From Norana najaformis (Eukaryota > Annelida > Clitellata > Crassiclitellata > Hormogastridae), in NCBI GenBank assembly GCA_964023275.1, contig OZ029927.1, positions 328,203 to 392,202 on the forward strand: a DNA stretch of 64,000 bases, written 5' to 3'. Below are positions 32,837 to 43,395 of this stretch, one piece after another. The notes beneath the pieces were generated by a model. The model saw only the letters and a program-made list of their open reading frames with translations. It made no database searches and had not been told where the DNA came from. Every line of letters begins with the position of its first letter. Position 1 is the stretch's first letter. Both the position numbers and the translations under genes were made by a program.

Positions 32837-33189
32837 TCTCTGAGACGCGATCTTCCTCTGACGCGGTTTTGTTACTTGTCGACGCCGCATGTCACCAATC
32901 ACGCGGCCGTCAGGGTAGCTGAAGGTATTAATTGCTCTTAAGTCGCTAAGCTAGTCTCTCGTTTCATCAATCGTCTCATATCATCTCTTGTTGTACATGG
33001 TCTAAGTTGCGGATCGAAGAATTTCTTTTAAAGTTGTGAGTGGAGGCAGATTTCAGACTGAAGGAGATGGGGAGTTGGAAATTTTCTTGACCTGGTCACG
33101 TGGGCCTATAAGTATTAATTCGTAATCGTAAGTTCGAGAATTTCTAAATTCTACTCAATTTCTAGCGTTACTCAACGACTTAATTAAAA
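32837..33189. other. Unassigned sequence with a decayed tail fragment
   Basis: At 33121-33150 the minus strand shows tttagaaattctcgaactta and cgattacg, a fragment of the GATTAC-tail family. Otherwise nothing recognised. Confidence 0.45.
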
Positions 33190-33890
33190 AGTTAAGTCGA
33201 TCCAGCCATGGTTGTAAAATTGGAGATGTATTCTTTGGGTCCGTTATGTATGCAGATGACCTTCTAATATCGGCATCCATGTGTGCGATCTTGATGCAAC
33301 GGTTGAGATTTACTCTGTCGAACTAGGAAGTTCCGACATAAAATAAAAAAATAGCTAAATCTCAATTTATTAGGATTGGCTCTTTGCTTATAATATAGAT
33401 GTAAGAACTTTACTGTCAGTGGAACAGAAATCATCTATTTTGATAAGCTTAAATATCTGCGCTGTTTTCTGGCTGCTACTAAGTCATTTAATGTTAGCCT
33501 GCATGAAATGAAGAGTGAAGTTTTATAGGTGATTCAATTCTTTGTATAGTAAATGCTACAAATTTATCGAACCTGTCCAATTGCATTTAGTGAGTGTCCA
33601 TAGTAAAACTCTCCTCTTTGTTGAATGGCGGCTGTTAGCCTTACAAACTGAGCTGTACTCTTTGAAGTAGGTCTTCACTTAGGCCTACAACACTGCCATA
33701 CATAAAATATTCAAACTCTGTCTAGCAATGTTGAGGCTACACTGCACCTCACACAGGAACCCAGCATTAGAGACTCCTGGTTGACCAGAAAACTGTGATA
33801 TTTCCAGAATTGTTCTTTCCGTGATAATGCTGCTGTCAGTTTTCTGTGTTTGATTCAGTCACCATGTGATCCAATTCCAAACACCATACA
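33190..33890 (+). mobile_element. Decayed non-LTR reverse transcriptase fragment
   Basis: Frames give GCKIGDVFFGSVMYADDLLI (the catalytic YADD box), then KLKYLRCFLAATKSFNVSL, then CYKFIEPVQLHLVSVH and VEWRLLALQTELYS, in the order of an RT palm and thumb from a LINE unlike the CR1-like copies (GC.IG....G...YADDLLLLS type). Multiple stops and shifts. The 3' side runs into a CCTG microsatellite and then a GATTAC-type tail, but whether they belong together is unclear. Confidence 0.7.
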
Positions 33891-33896
33891 ACGAAG

Positions 33897-33937
33897 CCTG
33901 CCTGCCTGCCTGCCTGTCTGCTTGTCTGTCTGTCTGT

Positions 33938-33966
<29 letters not shown>
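33897..33966. repeat. (CCTG)n/(TCTG)n microsatellite
   Basis: CCTG units flanking a TCTG block. Confidence 0.97.
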
Positions 33967-33968
<2 letters not shown>

Positions 33969-33970
33969 TT

Positions 33971-34104
33971 GGATTTTGACCTGGAACCAAACCCTTCTTG
34001 CCTATCGATTTTGTTTTGACTGAGCTCCTGTGAATAAGCTGGTTCCCGCGACTTACCTTTCGTCGGGCGCTTTAGAAATTTCGAGTTTACGATTAAGATG
34101 ATTG
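33971..34104 (+). mobile_element. GATTAC-tail LINE 3' end
   Basis: Order: ggattttgacctggaaccaa, cctatcgattttgttttgac, tgaataagctggttcccgcg, gggcgctttagaaatttcg, gtttacgattaagatgatt. Confidence 0.85.
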
Positions 34105-35867
34105 ATTTTACTCTGATGCTGGCAATAGTATTATATTACAGATACTTTTGCTTTCATTTTCAATTTGATATTTTTCTCTTTTTTATTGTGTTTTGCTTTT
34201 TGTGCTACCATTGTTTGATGAAATAAAGCATTGATATATAGCTAAATTCAGGGCACATACGAACGAGGCGTTCAACTGTACATGTTCTAAAAGACTATAT
34301 GCTAGACCGCTACAAACCAAAATTTAAAAAATCAAGAAAACCAATAAATTAATACTTATGCTTGCGAAATTGTTTTAGTCTCCTGTGTAAGATTTTTACT
34401 TCAATATGAAGAGAACGGCGAACGAGTATGGGTTTAGATAGGACGAACTAGAAGCTGGATCATAACAATCCGAGATGCAGATAAGCCTACATCTGTCGTC
34501 TATCGAATAAATGCCTGCCAGTCCTCATCGCAGAATCCAGCTTACTCAGAAACACCGTAAAATCTAAACTTCTTAAATTCACCTCCAAGAATTGAACTGT
34601 CCTGTATACAGTTTCATTTGTTGCTTTCACTAAGTGAAATCATTAGGACCTATATTAGCCATACCGTAGCTTAAAGGAATTTCTCCTTCACACTTATTCG
34701 CCTTCAATCACTCTTCCCGGTAGAGCCAAATCAACCAACAAACGATAACAAAGCAACCTCACAGAGATAAACAAACACATCAATATAGCCACAGATTACA
34801 TTTGAAAGAATGCTAGGTGTTGAAGGTAGCGCATTAAGAATGTGTTTATTGACCCCGGCGACATCCAAGGCGAGGTGTTGCCCGTTTATGACTGTCATGT
34901 GTCATAAATTCCTACGTGATGTTTGTAGGCCGTATGTAGGCCTACGAAAACAATCATGTAGCGTCTCTTTGTACGTCAGCTGAGTTGAGTTTAGTTACTG
35001 AGAAATCATTATCAATGCAAATGCTAACTCTGCCATCTTGTCGATGTCAATTTGTTTCTTGTTTCCGCTGGACAGAATGCGAAAATTGCAGTAGTTGATT
35101 TTGGTGATAGCAAAAGCCAAAGGTCATGCTATACATTACGTACAGTAAATGCCATGTTTAAACATTCTCATCCGCTTGGAATATTCTGTTTCAAGTTTCT
35201 TGTCCACCGCTACCTTACTTCTGGTTTTTCGGACGTAAGTTTTGTCCATATAAGACGTCCGCAAAAATGATGCCCTATCGACCTCTTCCTCAGCTTGTCC
35301 ATATTTGTCCGTATTGCCATTGCACGCTCACTGTAAACGCCAAATGAACAAAAGACAAAAGCAACAGCGTGAATACTGCATTTATTAGACTAGTAATTCT
35401 GTGTTATTTAAAATTAAATTAATTATATTATCTAAAAGAACATATCAATCAAAATTGAAAAGCAAAATAGTGTATTTTAAATAGTTGTTTTTCTGTTGCG
35501 CTAGTACTTTAAACGTTACAGTATCTGAACGCACAAAATATTATCCCTTCCTTTGGTGTTAACTCATTGACTCTACGGCCGACCGATATCGACTGATTCC
35601 TTTCTCTCGAACCGCTCCCCCCATAATACCCACTGATCATTTAGTTGAGATCGGCAGCTAAAGGTAGCTAAGGGTAGCTAAGTCGGATCCCGGAGGATAC
35701 CGGTTGCTAGGGTATCGCAAGAAGAGAGTGATGACATCACAAGCAGAATTGAGTATTTCATTTTGCTGTTACGTTCACAAATCTCGGGCTAGCACGGTCC
35801 ATGCATGGGAACCTTAAAGTGGTCAGATGGTAGGCTTGTCCCCTACTGAGAAGGTCAGCGGTGGTGA
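34105..35867. other. Unassigned sequence
   Basis: About 1.75 kb without recognised genes. The 72-codon frame at 35052-35270 carries no known motif. Confidence 0.4.
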
Positions 35868-35955
35868 AGGATCTCATCCGATAAAATTCATTGAAAAAAT
35901 TAGCAGGGTTGAGGCCATATCGTCGCTATAGAAGATCACGTAGGCCAATAATTAA
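35868..35955 (+). repeat. Dispersed repeat, copy B (partner at 19168-19256)
   Basis: Second copy of the repeat at 19.2 kb, same strand. Confidence 0.7.
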
Positions 35956-36380
35956 ATAACAAAACAACTGCGACTGCAATTTTGCAAAAGGACTGAGAAA
36001 GGCGAAAGTCAAGAGTTTATCTAAAAGTGCGACCCTACATTTTCCAGCCAAACCCAAACGAACACGGTTCGATCCAGCCCGACCCGCGGCTAGAGTGGAT
36101 CTAGCCGGGAATGGCCGCCAGATCTGACCTGTCCGATTCTCATCTCTAAATTCAGGTCATTCTGAACCTGTTGAGCTCAGATTGGAAAGATCATGGCTAG
36201 CGTTGTCTCTTTGGATCCGCCAATGGTGAAAACTGAATAAGAAGTGTAGGCGAACAATAAATAAAAGTTAAATGAACTAGTGCATGTATTATTTTTGGCG
36301 AATGACCAATCGTGATTGAGAGACTTCATTAAGTTGTCGACCAAATCGCGAATTCCTCATCTTATTATAAATTTTGATAT
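35956..36380. other. Unassigned sequence
   Basis: Near 36045-36115 there is a ccgaccc/cacggttcg-rich stretch reminiscent of the GGGTC subterminal repeats of the hAT element at 40.4 kb in reverse orientation; too weak to call. Confidence 0.35.
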
Positions 36381-36500
36381 TAGGAACCGAACCATTTTGC
36401 CTATCCATTTTGTTTTGACTGAGCGCCTGTGAATAAATAAGCTGGTCCCCGTGACGTGGCTTTCATTGGGCGCTGTAGAAATCACGAGATTACGATTACT
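36381..36500 (+). mobile_element. GATTAC-tail LINE 3' end
   Basis: Order: aggaaccgaaccattttgcc, tatccattttgttttgactg, agcgcctgtgaataaataag (with a 4-base duplication), ggcgctgtagaaatc, gagattacgattac. Confidence 0.85.
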
Positions 36501-37285
36501 AATATAATATTCAGTAATAAGTAGGCTGTTCACGTAATTCCTGTGGCGCTATATTTACAAAACCTGTCAACTGCCGTCATCATCCTCGCATAAAACTATT
36601 ACGACAGACTTTTATTATCTTCAACAGACCCCGCTGTGGCATATATCCTATTCGGTGTTGAATTTTGGGAATTGTTAGAGAGTTGACTTATTAAAGACGA
36701 AGTCGTATATTTGTTTAAGGTTAAAAATAAGTTACTAAATTAGATTAAATTTTAAAAGATGAATAATACCAGCGTAAAATAAATCAAGTGAGCAGTTTCT
36801 GGCCTACATATCAGTGATACAATCTGTGCGTAAGAATGCTACCCGAAGTGTTTTTAGAAAGCATGAATGATCATGTCTTCGCATTGCAGAATCTCAGCCT
36901 GCTATTTACCTTCCTTGGGAACTAATTTATTTATGGACCGTGTGATTATTGTAACGTTTTTCTGGGTGCTCCCTTTTCCCCCCGTAGCAGGTTATGGCCT
37001 CCTGTCCGCTAAGTTGTGGGTAGGCTTCCCGAGGTTTTCGGAGAGAAAGTCAGCACACGAAGAGTCAACGTTTAAGACTTTATTACGAACAACAATCGCA
37101 GACGAAAAGTGTTTCAGTTCGCTAAACAGTCCGATACAACTTCTTTATTGCCGCTACTCTAAGAACTACGAGGTCCTAACCTCGCCTACGAAGTCTCAGG
37201 TTATGTGTCCTTCGTACCCTATAACGAACTAATTCCATGTACGACAGCCTAAGCCTGTCCTCTGCAGCTGAGAACCTTTCGGAAT
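36501..37285. other. Unassigned sequence
   Basis: Contains a 121-codon open frame (36867-37232) with no recognised motif. No other evidence of a gene. Confidence 0.4.
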
Positions 37286-37287
37286 CA

Positions 37288-37297
37288 CACACACACA

Positions 37298-37339
<42 letters not shown>
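37288..37339. repeat. (CA)n-(CT)n compound microsatellite
   Basis: acacac followed by tctctc runs. Confidence 0.98.
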
Positions 37340-37343
<4 letters not shown>

Positions 37344-37372
37344 CTCAATGGCTTAACTACTTCTTAAATACC

Positions 37373-37868
37373 TATGAAACACGATACATGATATATGATA
37401 TACGATACAGGATACATGATACACAATACATGATACATGGTACACGAAACATGATACACAATACACAATACATGATACACGATACATGATACATGATACA
37501 CAATACATGATACATGATATATAATACATGATACACGATACACGATACACGGTACATGATACACGATACACGATACATGATACATGATACACGATACATG
37601 ATACACAATACACGATACATGATACATGATACACAATACATGATACATGATACACGATACATCATACTTGATACACAATACATGATACATGGTACAAGAT
37701 ACACAATACACTATACATGATACACAATACGTGATACATGATACACGATACATGATACAGGATACATTATACACGATACATGAAACACGATACACGATAC
37801 GTGATACATGATACATGATACAGGATACAGGATACACGATACACGATACAGGATACACAATACATGAT
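37373..37868. repeat. 7-bp satellite array, unit RATACAY
   Basis: About 70 tandem heptamers of the forms gatacat, gatacac, aatacat and aatacac, with a few variants such as ggtacat and gatatat. Because 7 is prime to 3, all three minus-strand frames stay open as a repeated seven-residue peptide; that is a by-product of the repeat and not a protein. Confidence 0.95.
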
Positions 37869-38185
37869 ACAGGAGAAAGCGGTACAGAGGCGTAACCTTA
37901 ACATTACGATATCATTATCACCAACTAATGTGTTTAATGTGTGAGTGTTTAATTTCTACACGGCAGATGGCGTACCGAACGCAGTGTCGCCGCATTTTAG
38001 TTTTTGAATAATTCGCTGTGACATTGTGGCGCCACGCACCGATCCTTAAAGTTATGCAGTCCGAGTTATAATTATTCACGAATTCTAGGGCACATGTTTT
38101 ATGAGGACCCGGGTCAGGTTCGCCTACAATTTTAGGTCCGCATAATGTTGATTTTTTAACGACTCAGGTCCGCATAAACCGGCAA
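37869..38185. other. Unassigned sequence
   Basis: Contains aggtccgcataa twice (38130 and 38166), a small local repeat also echoed near 46445-46480 (ttcaggtccacacaaaccgg). No gene. Confidence 0.4.
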
Positions 38186-38365
38186 TTTAAAACTATATAT
38201 ATATATATATGTACTTACTATATGTAAGACATGTCTACATGCCTGTATGTTTGTATGTATGTATGTGTGTATGTGTGTATATATGTGTGTGTATGTGTGT
38301 ACGTATGTCTGTATGTATGTATGTATGTATGTGTGTATGTATGTTTGTATATGTATGTATATTTA
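38186..38365. repeat. (TA)n and (GTAT)n/(GTGT)n microsatellite
   Basis: TA run near 38197-38210 and TATG/TGTG tetramers to 38365. Confidence 0.95.
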
Positions 38366-38699
38366 ATATGATAAAGGCAGGGAGAGAGAAATGAAAGGAG
38401 ATAATGAAGAGGTGAATGAACTGCTAATATATGTTTGTTTTGTCCTCCATTGAAGTGGCCCTTGGTTTGAAAGATCTTTTGGCTGAGGCGCAGACAACAG
38501 CAGTCACCCGCTGAACAAGAGAACAACTTTTACGGATGAGCTGATTCGGGTCATTATGCCATTGGGATTCGGAACCTTTAAGCAGTTAATTAATGTCGAC
38601 ACACACACCAATATTTGTTCTAATGCAACGTCTGGAAAAACAACCAGTTTTTCCGTTTAATCTGACTTGGCAGTGGCTTTCGTCTTTGCTCAGCCCTCA
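38366..38699. other. Unassigned sequence
   Basis: Nothing recognised before the LINE remnant. Confidence 0.35.
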
Positions 38700-39230
38700 G
38701 GATGACGTCAACTGCGCTCCCTCAACGGACTCTCTGGCTCTTTTTGTGCCCCAAAGCAAAACAGTCCTTGGTTCCCGGTCTCTCTCTCTGTGTAGTCGGC
38801 CCAACGCTCTGGACTTCACCGCCGCTTTCCTTCCGCACCGCTGCATTGTTCTCTGATGTCGTTCAGGACAGAACTGAAATCTCATCTGTCCCGAATTGCC
38901 AAACCACGCCGTAGCTCGTCTTTGGATCTGAAGAATCTCAAGATCTCAAGATTCTTAATTGCATCGCTCTGCCAAATGGATCGACATCCTATCCTGACAC
39001 CCCTTCTTCCTCTTATCTCTCTCTCTCTCTCTCTCTCTCTCCTCTCCAACCCCAACCACCACCACCCGTAGCTGCCACGCTGTCTCTCCGTCTGACTTTG
39101 TATCTTGACCTGGAACCGAACCCTTTTGCCTATCGATTTTGTTTTGAATAAGCTGGTCCCCGCGGCGCGGCTTTCGCACAGTCGGGCGCTGTAGAAATCT
39201 CGAGATTAGGATTAGGAATACGATTACGAT
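38700..39230 (+). mobile_element. LINE C-terminal remnant contiguous with GATTAC-type tail
   Basis: Frames give LALFVPQSKTVLGSRSLS, then after a shift VVGPTLWTSPPLSFRTAA, and after another FRTELKSHLSRIA: the 'vPrskt..GsRsfsvvgPtlWnsLP..lr......Frt.LKthLf' end of a CR1/L2-like ORF2. After a CT microsatellite (39017-39040), 39101-39230 is the shared 3' tail: gacctggaaccgaacccttt, tatcgattttgttttgaata, gggcgctgtagaaatctcga, and an ending in attacgattacg-like repeats. This copy shows most directly that the tail is the 3' UTR of a LINE. Confidence 0.85.
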
Positions 39231-39940
39231 TGATTCCTTTGGGCATTATGAGAACGATGATATTAAAGTTTTCGGATTAGATTAGACTGGATACAATTAG
39301 CCAGAGGTGTTTTGGCGGAAATTCAGACCGTTGTAAAATGAACATCAAATCTGGTCATATGCCAAACCATTAGAAGCCCAGTGCCAGTCCATCATAACAA
39401 GTCCTAAGCAACCCCAATGAAAGCGCGTTAAAATCAGTCCATTAAAAGCCAAATAAAAGGCGAGTGAAAGCGAAAGAAAAGCCAAATGAAAGCCAAATAA
39501 AAGCCGAATCCAGCCCAAAGTTTAGCTGTTGAAGAGAAGGAATCATTCTTAGCCACAGATATTAACATTGAACCATGTCTGCCGTTGAATGAATGACCTG
39601 TTGTCTCTCGAGGTCGAAGCAATTTCCCTGCTTCTATAAGATACAATGTAAGTTATGAATGGTTTTCGTCCTTCTTATTTTCTCTTGTTAAGAGGTTTAA
39701 ACTTGGGTCTCATTTGAGGCGTGATTTCTAGATCGGTACAGAGGCACTTGCTCGAGCTTCAATTGCCAGCTGCACGCGACACATTCTGACCAATACTGGC
39801 GCCTGATAAAACGATTCATCTCGTTGCTTTATCAAGAAATGAATCAGTATGGAAAGCCTTATGCAGTACGCCCACATATGTATAATTATAGAGCTATGCA
39901 ATTCCTCTGTCGTGGCACTTGGCAGTGGAAGCTTTTTTAT
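39231..39940. other. Unassigned sequence
   Basis: Includes a degenerate aaagccaaatgaaagcc tract (39440-39510). No gene. Confidence 0.4.
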
Positions 39941-39944
39941 GCAC

Positions 39945-40110
39945 ACGGGAGATAGTCAAGTGGTTAGCTTGCTGGCCGGTCAAGCAAGAAGTCCGGGGTC
40001 AAATCCCCGCCATGGTAGAAATAAGCTCTAAATTTCTGCTGTATCTGCGCCCCCTAGCGAATTCAGCTGTAAAGTGAGCACATTAACAGTACGCTGTCTG
40101 TGATAAGATC
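39945..40110 (+). mobile_element. tRNA-derived SINE head
   Basis: A-box-like gatagtcaagtggttagctt (39951-39970) and B-box-like ccggggtcaaatccccg (39993-40009) at tRNA spacing. The B-box copy forms a perfect T-arm hairpin. The start is the same tRNA type as the head at 8.4 kb. The body continues to about 40110 (ctctaaatttctgctgtat...). No paired acceptor stem, so SINE rather than tRNA gene. Confidence 0.65.
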
Positions 40111-40193
40111 AGGCGGCGATGGGTTTGAACTGGTCAATAACTCTCAGCATTTCATTTCCATGGCTGTCTCTCGGGATTACCTTAAAGAGCTGC

Positions 40194-40370
40194 TCATCAT
40201 CATCATCGTTATCATCATCATCATCATCGTCGTCGTCGTCGTCGTCCTCATTATCATATTTTCTTCGTCTTCTTCGTCTTCTTCTTCTCCTTCTTCTCTT
40301 TTCTCTTTTTCTTCATCTTCATCTTTCTCGTGTTTGTCCTCCCTCCTCTTCCTCCTCATTCTTCTCTAAG
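40194..40370. repeat. (ATC)n-(GTC)n-(TTC)n microsatellite
   Basis: Trinucleotide runs in succession; open frames on both strands are low-complexity artefacts. Confidence 0.97.
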
Positions 40371-40435
40371 TATATACATATATTAATTTATATTAATATA
40401 TTCGCATATGCATATGCATATACATGCCCTAATAT

Positions 40436-41355
40436 TAGAGTTGTCCATAGGTTGGATGGACCCAGGGGTCGGGTCGGGTCTGGTTGGGTCGGGTTTTTTT
40501 TGGAAAATTCAGTGGGTCGGGTCGGGCCTGGTTGGGTCGGGTTTTGGGGAAAATTCAGTGGGTTGGGTCAAGAAGGCTGTGTGATGAATAATTTCGGATG
40601 ATATATAAATCAGGAAGATGAAGCTATTGTTACTGATTATATTTCACGTAACAATGGAAAAAGTTGCGTCTTGAGCCTTTTGCAAATTTGCATGGCACTT
40701 TTCCAGAATCTAACTTATATCAGGTAACCATCTTATCTTGTGAGGAAGAATTAGGTCGTTATAAATGTCTTATAATTCCTGCCCAAAGTAAAAATCCTCT
40801 TGATTTATCTAAGTTTCAAGTATCGCATTACCCAGTCCTTTCAGAGGCGGACTGTCGACTTTAGTGTGCATCTGTGAGCTCCGCGCAGAGTATTTTGAAA
40901 GACTTTTCTTCAGTTGGTCGAACAATTTCTGATGTGCGCTCAAGATTTTCATCAGGAAAAGTTGGGAGGCAATAAAGCTCGTACCTGGGCACTTATTACT
41001 AGTTTGCTGTTATACTTAAAGACATGGTTTTCATTTGCAGTCAGTCTCCACACAGGTTTCTACTTGTTTTAATATTGCAAACTTCTTTTCAAGGTCATTG
41101 TTTTATGTAGCTGTTGAAAACCAGTTAAAATATGACGCAATATACATGAGCACAACCATTGTAATTTATTATTCTATTTTGGGTTTAACACTAACCGTTA
41201 GTAAATGGTTCTGGTCGAGTCGTGTCAGAATGTGAGTTATTTAATGGTTGGTCGGTTCGGATTGGGTCCAATCTGTGATGGTCGGTTCGGATTGGGTCCA
41301 ATCTGTGATGGGTCGGGTCGGTTCCTTAATAAAAAGCGATCCACGGACAACTCTA
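40436..41355 (+). mobile_element. hAT-type DNA transposon remnant
   Basis: The ends match as inverted repeats: tagagttgtccatagg at 40436 and, on the minus strand from 41355, tagagttgtccgtgg. TAGAG fits the hAT terminal pattern YARNG. Inside each end is a GGGTC-rich block (ggtcgggtcgggtctgg at 40468; ggtcggttcggattgggtc at 41240 and 41280, then gggtcgggtcgg), in the same orientation at both ends. Between them lies a hAT dimerisation-domain remnant. No matching 8-bp target duplication is visible (cctaatat versus tgtcgtac), so the insertion is old or an end has been rearranged. Confidence 0.7.
40700..40985 (+). pseudogene. hAT transposase C-terminal (dimerisation) domain remnant
   Basis: Plus-strand frames read EEELGRYKCLIIPAQSKNPL, DLSKFQVSHYPVLSEADCRL, then after a stop and shift CASVSSAQSILKDFSSVGRT and ISDVRSRFSSGKVG. 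This follows the hAT family C-terminal pattern 'E...Y.......dpL.fW......yP.L...A...L..paSSa.sERvFS.aG.ti...R..L....v'. The normally conserved W and ER of this region are changed, and at least one stop intervenes. Only about 90 residues remain of a protein that is usually 500-700; the catalytic part is absent. Confidence 0.6.
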
Positions 41356-41509
41356 TGTCGTACAGATGAGACAAAATACAAAGCTCTAGATATCTAAACC
41401 CCATGAGTCGATTTTTAACTACTACGTTCTCCATGAAATGTAAGTAATTTGGTCCCCATCAACAGTTCAGTGGCCATTTTCGCTTTTGTAGTTGCGCTTC
41501 TTTGCGTTC

Positions 41510-42085
41510 TGTTGAAGAATGTGTGTATAGCGTTGCTTGTATTGTGAGTGATGTGACGCATTGTAATGCAATAATGTGATCACATTGTAGTTGCATTGTA
41601 GTAAAAATCGTGTAATGTGATATTTTAATGTGATGTGATGGAATGAAGTCGCACAACGATTTAATTAAGTGTAAAATGCGGTGGCGCGACACTGTAATGT
41701 AATCTGTTGAAGAGAATTTTATTATGTCGTTTTGTATTGTTGATGATGTAACGCATTGCTAACTACTGCGATTTGGAATGTGCTGTTGTGCGATCTTTAA
41801 TGTGGTGTGATCTTTTAATAGGGTGTGATCTATTAATACGGCATGATCTTTTATTGTTCGTTATGCGGTGTGGTGTTAATATGGTTTGATATTTTAATAT
41901 GGTGTGATCTAATAATGTGTTGTGATCTGTTAATGTGGTGTGATTTTCAAAGTTTGTGACGTAGTTTTGGGCAATGAAACTGCGCATGGGTAGACTGTCT
42001 TTTAAGGTCCTTCTATGTGAGATGTAGTTCAGTGCGAATAAATGAAATGTGACGTTCCTGGATGTGATGTGATGTTTGTAATGGG
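41510..42085. repeat. Degenerate TGTGAT-rich tandem region
   Basis: Units such as ggtgtgatctattaata, ggtttgatattttaatatgg and tgttgtgatctgttaatgtg repeat with about 20-23 bp spacing, preceded by gtgatgtgatg/ttgtaatgca elements. Old, heavily mutated array; the minus-strand open frames are by-products. Confidence 0.75.
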
Positions 42086-42907
42086 ATGAAGAGCTTTGAG
42101 GCTGCATGGTTGCATTGTTAATGTATCTGTATTTAAAGAATCTTTTCTCCTTCTGAGACAGAAGGAAATGTGTCTGAAGTAGTACAATGGTTTGTTTTCT
42201 GGTGATCTACAGAAGTGGAGTTTGAATGTCTGGCAAAATGGCGGAACGGGAAAGTTCAACACGCTGTTGGTGCCTTCGTTTGACTTGAAGATACGTTGAC
42301 CAGCTACACTTACGACTGCTTTGTACGTCCCATACAACAGCTAAAGTGCATCGATATCCAACCCAACGGTTAAGGTACATCGTTTGGATGTTATGGTGGC
42401 TGTATGCTTTCGCGTCCGCTTTTAGTTGACTACATGTGGTTGGAATCGATCTCAGTGGCTCACAAGAAAACTGAAGGTGTTCGACAGAACACTTGTCTCA
42501 AAGATAGACAGCATACTAATTGAGATCTGAAACTGTTACGGTCAAGACGAGTTCATGCAAGATATGAATAGCACGTAAACAAATGCACAGCACATGCACG
42601 CAAGAACATAAATGCATGCTTAATAAAGAATAAAGTGAGAAAATCAGACCACTTGGATACACGTCCCATTCTAATGCTATGGCTTAGTAGACTTGACTGA
42701 ATGTATTTGATATGCAACTTGTACATAGGATTAAGCCTTTAATGAAATATTTGATGCAGTATAAGATATATTTGCAACACTACAAGATTAACATCGAAAA
42801 TTCACATGTACGTTTTGTGAGTAAAAGAACATATTGTATTGTCATCGTTCTTAACGATCATAGTCACAGCATCTAATCAAGACTGCAATTTCTGTGTTTC
42901 TCTGCAG
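42086..42907. other. Unassigned sequence; ends in a strong splice-acceptor-like tract
   Basis: No coding feature seen, but 42886-42907 (aatttctgtgtttctctgcag) is an excellent pyrimidine-rich 3' splice site preceding the candidate exon. Confidence 0.45.
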
Positions 42908-43075
42908 CAATATCGCGTGTACGACTCTGGGAAATACATCGTTATGTCTATGGACATCTCGCGCCACGGATATCCACATAGTCCTAATCATGATCAACTA
43001 GTGATGGAATTAACAGAAGGTGCAGTAGATTTACGACATTTTGTAATTTCTGATAAGCTTACAAAACAGGGCTAA
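42908..43075 (+). CDS. Candidate terminal exon of an unidentified host gene
   Basis: Immediately after a strong acceptor (ttctgtgtttctctgcag, 42890-42907) a 55-codon non-repetitive frame runs to TAA at 43073-43075: it starts QYRVYDSGKYIVMSMDISRH, continues GYPHSPNHDQLVMELTEGAV and ends ISDKLTKQG. A perfect AATAAA lies at 43077-43082, two bases after the stop. Acceptor, balanced amino-acid composition and polyadenylation signal together suggest a last coding exon. I do not recognise the protein, no upstream exon with a matching donor was found in the window, and the polyadenylation signal is unusually close to the stop. It could also be chance or a retained transposon exon. Confidence 0.35.
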   Translation, partial: QYRVYDSGKYIVMSMDISRHGYPHSPNHDQLVMELTEGAVDLRHFVISDKLTKQG

Positions 43076-43297
43076 GAATAAAATTTATATAGAGCACAAA
43101 CAGAAAATAACCCATATATTTAGCGGATAAATTGCTTTGAAAGAGCAAAGAGGATCGCTGTTCTTTGACATAAGGAAAGACAGTCTGGAAGTGCTTAGCT
43201 GAACACGTACAAGAGTTTTATACGATGGAATTTCGGCATAGATGAATCACCAAATCACAAATCCGACATTGTACCATTTCAGTCTATTTCTTCAGCA

Positions 43298-43298
<1 letters not shown>
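43076..43298. other. Possible 3' UTR / unassigned
   Basis: AATAAA at 43077; otherwise no feature. Confidence 0.3.

Positions 43299-43392
<94 letters not shown>
43299..43392. repeat. (TA)n microsatellite
   Basis: About 46 uninterrupted TA units. Confidence 0.98.

Positions 43393-43394
<2 letters not shown>

Positions 43395-43395
<1 letters not shown>

Noticed and set aside
36867-37232. 121-codon open frame as a gene
   Set aside because: No recognisable motif, splice context or codon pattern; single frame in unassigned DNA.
37353-37858. Three overlapping minus-strand frames of up to 164 codons rich in Cys/Ser/Tyr
   Set aside because: A 7-bp repeat leaves all frames open as a seven-residue peptide; no start context, no domain.
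39945-40020. A functional tRNA gene at 39.95 kb
   Set aside because: A- and B-boxes and a T-arm are present, but the acceptor stem does not pair and the sequence continues into a SINE body.
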